NCBI GenBank assembly: GCA_014218235.1 | Contig: CM024766.1 | Coordinates: 74,017,207-74,081,206, forward strand | DNA: 64,000 nt | Reading direction: 5' to 3' | Source: Colocasia esculenta | Lineage: Eukaryota; Streptophyta; Magnoliopsida; Alismatales; Araceae | Shown here: piece after piece, positions 34,444-43,800 of the stretch | Layout of the letters: every line of letters starts with the position of its first letter | Numbering within the stretch: the stretch's first letter is position 1 | Translations under genes and position numbers: made by a program | The notes under the pieces: model-generated | What the model saw: the letters and a program-made list of their open reading frames with translations, nothing else | What the model was told of the DNA's origin: nothing | The model's database searches: none

Positions 34444-34937
34444 TGTTCTGAAGCTTGCATGGCCAAGTCTTTTGTGCCAAGTCCATGCAATTTCATCTTT
34501 ATTTGCAACAAAACAAGATTTTCAGAAAAGTTTTTATTAAGGTTGATCATGTAGACATTGTTTTCTCTTTTTCCAAAGAATTTGATTTTATCAGTTGATG
34601 AATCTATTATCTTGCAAAAATCAGATTCAAACACAACTTTGTGACCTTTGTCACATAGTTGGCTGATACTGAGCAAATTATAGTCAAGTCCATCAACTAA
34701 CAAGACATTATCTACAGAGTTTGAAGAAGTTTGACCAACCTTACCAGATCCAATGATCTTTCCTTTATTTTTACCTCCAAAGGTGACTGACCCTCCCTCC
34801 TTTTCAAGCAGGAATGAGAATTTGGCTCTATCTCCAGTCATATGTCGTGAACACCCACTGTCAAGAAACCATACATTTGTGTTGGGTGCACGACTTCCCT
34901 GCAACAAGATCAGTGGAGAGAAGATTTTGGTACCCAA
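34440..34937 (-). CDS. C protease part (frameshifted)
   Basis: The retropepsin active site is FLDSGCSRHMTGD, followed by the SISQLCDKGHKV segment typical of Copia proteases. The frame overlaps the end of gag by 28 bases in the -1 phase and changes again near 34510 before the integrase zinc finger. The TTG or other upstream codon at the frame start is not a real initiation site; protease is expected to be made as part of a gag-pol product. Confidence 0.85.
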   Translation of the reverse strand: MGTKIFSPLILLQGSRAPNTNVWFLDSGCSRHMTGDRAKFSFLLEKEGGSVTFGGKNKGKIIGSGKVGQTSSNSVDNVLLVDGLDYNLLSISQLCDKGHKVVFESDFCKIIDSSTDKIKFFGKRENNVYMINLNKNFSENLVLLQIKMKLHGLGTKDLAMQASEQ

Positions 34938-37120
34938 ACAGAGTTGGGACCATCAGAATGATTTAACATAGACAGCAAATCCTTTCTCACCCAAATTTGA
35001 TTTGTTTTAGATTTTTGTTTTGTTACTTTGGTGTTTTCAGCATTTTTCTGTTTGTTCTTTCTTTTAGGAATGAAAGCACCAAGATCTTTGTTTTTGGTAG
35101 GAGGGGAGTTTTTCATTTGAAAATTTGAGTTCATAGAAGGAGGTGGAATCCATGGATTGTGTTGGTACATCCAGAAATTTGGATAAGGGTATTGAGGATA
35201 ATGCCAACAGGGATTTTCATACCATTGGTTCCAAGGATTAATCCAATTTTCTTGAGGAGCTGTCTTGGAGGTCCAAGGTTTTTCATGGATTATTTCTTTT
35301 CCCTTTTTCTTATTTCTCAGATTTTTATTTGAATTTTTAGTTGAGTTTATTATGGTTTTTGGTGTTGAACAGGTCGACCTGTCAGGGGACTGTGTCGACC
35401 TGACAGTCTTCTTTTGTTTTTGAATTTTTGATTTGTTTTGAGTTTTGTTTGGGTTTTTGTTTGGGGTTTTGTTTGCTGTCTGTTGGATTTCAGTGTTTTC
35501 CAGATTGGGACCTTTAACAAAGTTGATTAATGGTGCTTTTCCCTTTTTCTCACCAGATTTATCTTTTGTTGATTTCTTTTTGTTGAATCCCAATCCATGA
35601 GATGTGGTTGTCTTGTTGGATCCTAGCAATGCCTCTAGGTTATCTTGGCCTTTTGTGAAGGTTTGGATAACCTCCTCCTTTTCCTTTAGCTGGTTTTTAA
35701 GAATTTCAATTTCTTCGATTTTCTGTTGTTTTTCTTGTTTTTCAATTTCCAGCTTTTCATTTAAATTTCTGAAGTCTTGGGAGGCCTTCTGAGAAGCAAG
35801 CTTTAATTCATCAATTTGGTTCAGTAAATTTTCTTTTTCTTCAACCAATTCTGTTACTTCAGATTCCAGTTCACAGATTCTATTGTTTGAAGATTGGTTA
35901 TGGTAAAGATTTTCAATTTTCTTTTTGATGTGTTTGTTTTCTTTTCTCATTTCAGAGTATCTTTCTACCAATTCAGCATACACATCCTGCCAATCTTCAA
36001 CACTATAATCTTCAAAGGAAGTATTTACCTTTCCATCTGTGCTGTTGGCCATGAAGCAAACTTCCTCACTCTCTGAGCTTGAGGACTTCTTCTCTTCTTC
36101 TTCCTCACTTGTGTCTTCATCAGACCAAGTGGCTACCATGGCCTTGGGCTTCTTGTATTTCTGGAATCTTTTGTGCTTTTCCTTTTTGTTCTCAGGACAC
36201 TCTCCCTTCATGTGTCCTGGCTTGTTGCACCTGTAACAGATAACATTCTCATCAGGTTTATGATTCTTATTGAAATTGGAAGAGGAAATATTCTTCTTAC
36301 CTGGGGAAAATTTCTTTTTCCCAGTCATTTTCCCTTTCCTATATTTCAAGAATTTCCTGAATTGTCTGGTCATGAGGGCAATCTCATCCTCATTTGACTC
36401 AGACTCTTCAGAACTTGTTTTATCCTGATTTTTATCTTTGTTGCTTGAAGAGGCTTTGAGTGCCATAGGCTTGGTCTTAATGATAAGATCTTCATTTCTT
36501 CTTAAGTTTATTTCATACGTCATTAAAGATCCAATCAATTCATCCAAAGACATTTTGGATAAATCTTTTGAATCTTCAATAACAGTGGCCTTGGTATGCC
36601 AAATTGAAGAAAGTGAACGCAAAATTTTTCTTACCAAATCTGCATCAGTATACTCCTTACCCAAAGCCTTGAGTCCATTGACAATCACCATAAATCTGGC
36701 AAACATTTCAGAAATAGATTCATTAGATTTCATCATGAAAAGTTCATATTCTGAAACTAATATATTTGCCTTGGTCTCCTTGACCTGAGATGTTCCCTCA
36801 TAGAGTAGTTCGAGTTTATCCCACATCTCTTTGGCAGATTTACACATAGAGATTCTCGAATACTCCTTGGGATGGACAGCACATTGAATCATATTCATGG
36901 CACTGTAATTCAATGTAGCTCTCCTAATTTGCTCCCTCGTCCAGGTTTCTTCCTCACCCTGGTTTTCATAGGGACCAGCCTCAACTACTTTCCAGATCTC
37001 ATAGTTCTGGGCCCTTAAGAATACTTGCATTCTGTTCTTCCAATAAGAATAGTCCAAACCATTAAAGAATGGTGGCCTATTTATGGAATGGCCCTCAGCT
37101 ATAAAACCCTTTGAGTCCAT
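34910..37120 (-). CDS. C gag, 736 aa
   Basis: I place the start at ATG 37118-37120 (MDSKGFIAEGHSINRPPFFNG), as this aligns with the starts of the B and D gags; the frame is open a further 27 codons upstream. The UBN2 gag domain covers about residues 60-205 (NILVSEYELFMMKSN). A zinc knuckle CYRCNKPGHMKGEC follows an acidic linker and a Lys-rich stretch. Next come an acidic segment, a long coiled coil (ENLLNQIDELKLASQ), a Lys/Asn/Thr-rich region and a Trp/Tyr/Pro-rich region near the C-terminus (NPWNQWYENPCWHY). It ends VWVPKSSLH. Two GTCGAC boxes lie within the coding sequence (35372-35400). No stop is seen. Confidence 0.9.
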   Translation of the reverse strand: MDSKGFIAEGHSINRPPFFNGLDYSYWKNRMQVFLRAQNYEIWKVVEAGPYENQGEEETWTREQIRRATLNYSAMNMIQCAVHPKEYSRISMCKSAKEMWDKLELLYEGTSQVKETKANILVSEYELFMMKSNESISEMFARFMVIVNGLKALGKEYTDADLVRKILRSLSSIWHTKATVIEDSKDLSKMSLDELIGSLMTYEINLRRNEDLIIKTKPMALKASSSNKDKNQDKTSSEESESNEDEIALMTRQFRKFLKYRKGKMTGKKKFSPGKKNISSSNFNKNHKPDENVICYRCNKPGHMKGECPENKKEKHKRFQKYKKPKAMVATWSDEDTSEEEEEKKSSSSESEEVCFMANSTDGKVNTSFEDYSVEDWQDVYAELVERYSEMRKENKHIKKKIENLYHNQSSNNRICELESEVTELVEEKENLLNQIDELKLASQKASQDFRNLNEKLEIEKQEKQQKIEEIEILKNQLKEKEEVIQTFTKGQDNLEALLGSNKTTTSHGLGFNKKKSTKDKSGEKKGKAPLINFVKGPNLENTEIQQTANKTPNKNPNKTQNKSKIQKQKKTVRSTQSPDRSTCSTPKTIINSTKNSNKNLRNKKKGKEIIHEKPWTSKTAPQENWINPWNQWYENPCWHYPQYPYPNFWMYQHNPWIPPPSMNSNFQMKNSPPTKNKDLGAFIPKRKNKQKNAENTKVTKQKSKTNQIWVRKDLLSMLNHSDGPNSVWVPKSSLH

Positions 37121-37249
37121 GACACTTAAGTAAATGCAAGGAGAAGTAGTTGAGCAAGCAGGCAAACAAACAACCAGATAGACAGACAAACAAACACTCA
37201 ATACTCAGAAACAAAAGCTGCTCAGTTCAAATCAGATCGATATAAACCC

Positions 37250-37261
37250 GCTCTGATACCA
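37250..37261 (-). other. C primer-binding site (initiator Met tRNA)
   Basis: Minus strand TGGTATCAGAGC, two bases after the 5' LTR end (37264). Confidence 0.9.
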
Positions 37262-37263
37262 AT

Positions 37264-37699
37264 TGAAGGATCGAAATAAATGTGTGGAAAAGATCTAGAA
37301 GGGGGGGGATGAATAGATCTTAGCCACTTTTGCGGAAGCTTAAATAATTTTAAAACTATTTAGAATCAGAGGCAATAATATCAGTGAAAAGCTGCTGATC
37401 TGATTAGATTGGAGTGAGTTGAAAAACTTAGATGAGAATCAAGTTGATTAAGTGAATTAGAAACGAGTCCTATGCAAGCATCTAGCGGATGAACCAGTCA
37501 AACCACAGAACACAAATGCACAAGGATTTTTAGGTGGTTCGGAAATCACCCATGTGATTCCTACATCCACCCCTCACAACCCGTGAGGATTCACTAACAC
37601 AACTGGGTAACACACCCACTGGAGCCTGACAACTCCAACACTGAAGAGCTTACAACTCACACCACTTCTAGAGCAAGACTACTCTAGAACAACTGAGCA
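37264..37699 (-). repeat. C 5' LTR, partial, ends in the assembly gap
   Basis: It matches the 3' LTR from its U5 end, running straight through the place where D is inserted in the other copy (GGTGGTTCGGAAATC at about 37533), which proves the D boundaries. About 1.46 kb of the LTR, with the box array, is missing. Confidence 0.95.
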
Positions 37700-37799
37700 N
37701 NNNNNNNNNNNNNNNNNNNNNNNNNNNNNNNNNNNNNNNNNNNNNNNNNNNNNNNNNNNNNNNNNNNNNNNNNNNNNNNNNNNNNNNNNNNNNNNNNNN
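37700..37799. other. Assembly gap, 100 N
   Basis: Exactly 100 N, the usual placeholder for unknown length. The remainder of C's 5' LTR, its target duplication, the RT/RNase H half of B, B's 3' LTR and probably more of G2 should lie here. Confidence 1.
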
Positions 37800-39110
37800 T
37801 CGCGACAAGAAACCAGAAGGCGACCCTTCGACCAGTCGCAATAAGAACACTAAGGCTGAAGGCACTGCAACAAACCCGGGTCTTCTGAACGCGACACGTA
37901 CTCCGTCGCGTTTGCTAACGCGACGAGTGCTGGGGCGCGTTCAGAGAGAACGCGACGCAACGATACGTCGCGACCAGGTTGCGACTTGGAAGCCCGTCGC
38001 GACCTCAGCCGAGTGCTCAAATAGAGCAACTCCATCACCCCCAAATGCCACAAACTGAACAAGAATGGGGAGGGGAGCATGGAAACGGGGGAAACACATC
38101 CACATGCAAACCACCCAAGGAAACCCTCATGCATGCAAGGAATGCAAGCTACACTCAAATAAACTCCCCCATGCCACAAGAAGCCCTCAACACAACACCC
38201 CTTCCAAGCATGTGTCAAACATTAAAAAACCATCCAAACAACACACGTGGTTCCACAAATAGACAATGTACAACCTAGCATGGTTTCTAGGCTTGGAGAA
38301 GGAGGATTGAGCCCTAGCATGCCAGAACTAGGTGAAGGGTAAGGAGTCCCTACCTCAATACGAAGATCCACCCAATTAGGGCAACTCGTAGGCTAGCACC
38401 TCTCCACCTCCGAGCTCCAACTCTCCAAGAGCCGCCGTCCACAAGCCGAGCTCGACCTTCCCAAGCGATGGAGAGGAGCATGCACCATACAAGAAGAAGG
38501 GGGAAAAGCACAGTGAGGAAATGAGAAGGAGAAAGAAAAACACAACCAATCCAATCCACACTTACCACACAAGGTAACAACACCCCAAGCCACAACAGGG
38601 TCCACCCAAGCTCCTCACGGAGCCACCAAGCACAGAGGAATCACCAGAGAGGGGAAAACACAGAGAACAAGTGAAATGGGGCTTTTGCTCTCGGGCTTGG
38701 GCGCTTAAACACAGATGATGAGAATGCGACGGACCTGGTCGTCACATTAGCAAAGCTAACGCGACACCCACCTACGTCGCGATCTGGAAACGCCTGCGAC
38801 CCTAACGGTCAAAGCCACCACGTGACACGCATGCAACGCTGACATCTGATCGCGACGGACTAGTATGTCGCGTTCATGCATGCATGACGACACATGTCTC
38901 CACTATCTAGACAACTATAAGATAAAACAACAGTCTGCTGTCAGAGCTCTGTCGCGACAGGGGCGGCCGACGCGTTCTCATTCAGAACGCGACGGTCACC
39001 TACGTCGCCTTCAGAAGGCGACGGTTCGACATGTCGTGACCACAGCTGAGAGAGCTAACCATCAAAGGGGACAGGGATGTTACAGACCGGCACTCGACAC
39101 CCGACAGCAG
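37800..39110. repeat. GTCGCGAC-rich repetitive region, unknown element
   Basis: Frequent CGCGAC/GTCGCG words in two clusters (37800-38010 and 38720-39040) flank a central stretch (38020-38700) with no CG boxes. The words match those of the G2 LTR and leader, so this may be another part of G2 or a relative in unknown orientation. Short frames occur but none carries a recognised domain. No LTR edge or primer site was identified. Confidence 0.45.
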
Positions 39111-39442
39111 CATCGTCGACCAGCTACCGGCCCTGGACACTCGATGACTGACGCCAACAACCTGCGTCGACTTCAAGACAATAAACATCAATCAAGATTT
39201 ATCAAACACCACCTAAGCCTACAAGAATTGTGCACGAGATTTTATAAATACTTTTTAAAAAAATATTTCTGAATATTATTTAACTAAAAACAAATTCCGA
39301 AAAAACTTTTAAGAAAAACCATTTATCAAATGGGTAATTATACTTTTTATTTTCCTGCAAATATTCTTCCTTAGACAACTTTTTTTCTATAAATATATTT
39401 TACAACCAACTAATCGGACCCTAAGCATTTTATCTTCTCTTC

Positions 39443-39476
<34 letters not shown>

Positions 39477-40832
39477 TCACACTCAGAAACATAGGCCTTG
39501 AGGCTTCAGCAACCGGGTTAATTAAAATGTAATTGCACGTTCTTCATCCCCAGGCCACCCAGCTTTCAATAGCACTTAAACAAGGTGCTGTTCAGACGAG
39601 CAAGATCTAAACTCAGCCAACTATGGGTGAGCTATTCTGATACATGTACTTGCATAAGTGATGTTGTTCTGTCCATTGAACACCATTTTATCTCTTATTC
39701 ACACAAATGTAGGATGCTAGTTTAAGAGATCAAAGCAGATGCCAACATCCACAAGGTGCACTAAATCTACATCCAGCCCAACTAGAGCATATTCCTGCGC
39801 AAGTACGGAATTTGTTTCCCAGCCTATTATTTCACATAGGCAAACAAAGATTACAGGTGAGAACTCTGCAGCTAATGCTTTGGGACAAAAGCTACGTAGA
39901 TATGGCCACTCACACATGCCACACTCATGAAAGATTGTAAGTTGTCAATAATGACTATCAGTTGGTCGATGAAGTATAGCACATCCATGATGGTGAATGC
40001 ACGTTGTCAACCCGTCTGCTTATTTGGATCGTTTTATATTGGTAGCTGTACAGTAACATCACTTGTTCTTTGATGATAATTTGGAAAAGAGCAAAAGAGA
40101 GACCAGAACAGGATCGTACTTGTGGCATCTCCTGTGAACAATCCAATTCCGGTTTTCGTATCGACGATCGGATCCAAAAGAGTTCACTGCCTTGTTGGCC
40201 GTGAAAGTAGATACCAATTCCAATGGATGTTTCTATTGGAAAAGAAATCACAATGCCATTCCCTTTCGTTAAGGAGTCGACCAGCCTTCGGAGAAAGGCA
40301 TGTATGGCCCCCAGACATACGTTCTCAGTTGGAAGACCTTCCAGTGCTGCCTGATAGAGAGATGGTGATCCTGATACTCTTAAGGATGCAATGACCTTTG
40401 GATCCTTCTGAAAGAGGCAGCATGCGAGGACCACAATCCCTCAAAAGGTGATCACTTACAACCAACAAGAGACTCCATCATCTTGTGCATCCCTGGCACC
40501 TAGATATTATCACTATAATTTAAGGAAAACGTTAGAAGGCAGGATAGAGGAACACCTGAATACTGAACCTCCACCTAGACTAAGCAGTCCGTGTACACAG
40601 AACTGAGTCAATAATTAAAAGTGAAGAGAGAGGTTACCTGGTACAGAATTGCGTGAAAAACAGATATAGAATGAAAAGAATTGATTCTGGAAAGAAGTAG
40701 CAACACAGAATTTCCCCACAGAAAACTCAGTTACCAATTGAATGATGAGGATATATTCTCGTTCCCATTTATGTATACAAGGTGGAGTTAGCCTAGTGTA
40801 ACTTCACAAAATTTCACCTCAAACAAATGCAC
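39111..40832. other. Spacer and probable 3' untranslated region of the PTST-like gene
   Basis: 39250-39480 is AT-rich with a (TA)n run (about 39444-39472). The part adjoining 40833 should contain the minus-strand 3' UTR. A minus-strand frame of 158 codons (39958-40434) has no domain I recognise. A possible splice donor CAG|GTAACC at 40638/40637 hints at a 3'-UTR intron, unproven. Confidence 0.4.
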
Positions 40833-43800
40833 CTATTGTATAATCAGGAGATTATTCTCATGCCCATTATTGGTTACAACTGGGCGGAGTAGATCTACCT
40901 TCCACACACCGTCAACAATGAACTTAATCTGCAATGGAAAATAAGTTAAGCAAGCAGCACTGTGCAAAATCAATGACCCAAGTTTGACAAGAAATGCCAA
41001 CCTCATATTTGCCTGGACATAGCTTCAGGTACAAAGAAAAGATGCCCGTGCTTGTCTTTTCCATTTGCATCTGCTTTCCAAATGCACAAACATATTCATT
41101 GCTTACTTACGATAACTTGAAACTATGCCAACCCAAAAGAAGTTACCAAATGTATATTGGATAGGTAAGAACAACTGAAGTCATCTACAGATTAGAACAT
41201 TAACAAGAGGACACAGAATGAATCAGTAAATAATGAATATATAGGTGGAAAAGAACCAAGTAATACTTGTGCAATCAATTCTCCTCCATTATCAATTGTC
41301 AAGAGGGAAAAAAGACAAGGAAATGAAAAGAAACCTAGGTCAAGGAATGTGGAGATGTCAAGTAATGCCAATCAGAGAAGCATGGAAAATAAGAAGACTA
41401 AGGTTTAATGAGAGAAGACTAGAAAGTGAGAAGGTAATTTCAAAAAATGGATGTTTAAAGTCAAGCTTCAATAATGTGTATCATATGTAATATTTTTCAG
41501 AAATTGGTCTTACCAAGCTGATGATGTTGGGCAGCTCTTTGATTGGTCAAAGCTTGTGCAAACATGTCAATCTGACTGGCAAATGACATATGGCATGATT
41601 CACTGTGTGAGTATGTTACTCATTGATTGATCTGAAGACATGGTAAGGCAGGACTATAAGCATGACATATTTCACTCGCCAACTGGTCATGTGATTCATC
41701 ACTAAGTTTAACACATAAGCATCCATAGTTGACACCTTATCTAGCGGAAAAATGCTTAGCTCCTCCTTTCAAACAGCTGCTTTTCCCTGTTGGGATTGTG
41801 CAAACCATCATCTCCCAGCCCCTCCTATTTGTTCTCTTCACCTCAGTCTTTCTACATAAGTGGATCGCTGGTCTCCCCCCTACCATAGCCACCTCAAGCG
41901 TGGTAAGAAAGAGAATAAGGGAGAAAGTGAGAGTGGAGGAGGACATGGTTTTACAGAATTGGAACCAGATTCTAGACTGGCGGGTGCAGTTTCAATTCCG
42001 GTCCTTAATCCAGCCGGTTCTGCATCCAGTTAAGCCAGTTCCAATCCGGTCTGGCCAGTTCTGCATACCATGCAGGAGAGAAGAGAAGGAAAAAGAGAGG
42101 GAAGCTACACAGGAAGCAAGGGTAAGAGAAACAAATAGAAAAGGAGAGGGGAAGAGCCGATTTTATGCCTCTTTAACTGATGGTTCATAGAGAAGTTAGT
42201 GGGCAAGGATGGAGAAGGGAGGGGAGACTCTTTGGCATGAAGTTTGTATGTATGTGATATACAAAACCTAACATTTGTAATCTAGTGCTGTCCATACAAG
42301 TCTTTTACCCTACAAACTCTTTTATTATTTTGTTATCAAGTGAGAACGGTTCAAAGTTTAGAGTTTCTTAACTAGAATATATGATCTAGATGTAGTACAA
42401 GAATTCAAACTCTGAAGACCTTAAAATTAACAAGCCAATTAGAATTGATGTAATGGAATCAAACTTTGAAAAGCCCAGTTTCTCAAGACCAACAGGCATT
42501 ATTATTAATGAATTTTAGACGATTTCTATTACTTTCCAAGTTTCCAACAGATGTTTCCAGTTATATGGCAAGTGAACATAGTTGACATTCTAGTAAACAA
42601 TAATGAATAAATAAGGGCATATGCAAACACTCGTAAACATTCAGAGATTTCAAGTAACATGACTCTCAAAAATATTCTAACCCATTGCTGTCAATTGCTT
42701 ATCATCTTTACAAGGGTTATTGAAAGGACATGAGAGATAAAAATATAAGGAAAGGGAAGTGTGAGAAGGAAAAGTAAATGCAAGAGAAGAATGAGAAGGA
42801 AAAGGAAAGAGGAGAACATACATACTAGTGGCATGCATTCCAAGCAAGTTAAAAACTCAATTGACCAACTTTTAGTTACTTGGTCTTCTCTCACTCTCAT
42901 TTGCTAGATTGAATCTGAAATTTCTTCAGATACATTGTTGAGGATGAAACTCCAGAAGAAGGTAATTTTACATTAACAAGGGGCATTATGGATTCTACTT
43001 GGAAAGGGACAACAATTCGTCCATATCCCCCATGTGGAAAGGTATTCTTAAGCTTCCTCTCATAGGAAAAAGGTATCTGGATTAAAATTAGCAACGGTCA
43101 ATAGGCATTACTTTGGTGTGACAAATCTATGGTGATCACGACACAACCTCAAAGATAGATTTCAAAATCTTTTCAGATTGCTTTGATAAATGGTTTACAG
43201 TCAGCACTGTTATCAGCAGGATTCATGTAGCCAACCCCAAATAATAGGATAAGGCTCTGATGATGATGATGATGACTGTTATCAGCAGGAGGGAAACAAT
43301 GTCATTTTTGTTGTGGTGCTCAGACGAGGTTTGTGGGGGTAGAAAAATTGGAATCTCTTGCTCCATTAGAAGTTTTTGTAGGTGGTCCAGATTGACGGTA
43401 ACCACAAGGACTGTTTTGCTAGGGGAATAATTCTGGGAAATTTTCAGTTAAATCAGTTAAAACTATATACCAACTTTGAGGCGGCTATCACCCAGAGTGT
43501 CCTCAATATGGTGAGATTTCCTTTATGTGGCTGATATTTGAAAGAAGAATAGTCCCTAAAATTTAAAGGCATAAAGGAAATTCGAAACATTGTACGTGAC
43601 TTGTGGAAGATATGATCACTTATTGATTCTTTGCCCAAACAGCAAAGACGTCTGGAAGATCTTTGGTCACCCTACTTCAATCTCAACCAACTTTGAGTAC
43701 TTTTCTGCAATTATTCAGCAGAAGGCAAGAACATGAGGAGTCAAGTTTTCAGCATTCTTTCTTGTGTGGTTTGTTAAGAGTATTTGGTGAGAGCACAATC

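Larger units (their letters stand above)
19436..37699 (-). mobile_element. C: Sirevirus-like Copia element with extra ORF; 5' LTR cut by the gap
   Basis: On the minus strand: 5' LTR (37699-37264, rest in gap), primer site, gag, protease, integrase, RT/RNase H, a 1.9-kb spacer, a 663-aa ORF, polypurine tract, 3' LTR (27475-25859 plus 19718-19441, split by element D). The LTR starts at 19441 next to ACTTG, which would be the target duplication; the other copy is hidden. The two LTR pieces that can be compared (19441-19718 and 37264-37541) look identical, so the insertion is young. Each ORF is long and its motifs intact; only single-base frame shifts separate the pol parts. Confidence 0.9.

Noticed and set aside
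39958..40434. 158-codon minus-strand frame as a separate gene
   Set aside because: No domain, and its position suits the 3' untranslated region of the PTST-like gene.
43223..43405. 60-codon minus-strand frame beside the GAT repeats
   Set aside because: It overlaps the SINE-like tail and has no support.
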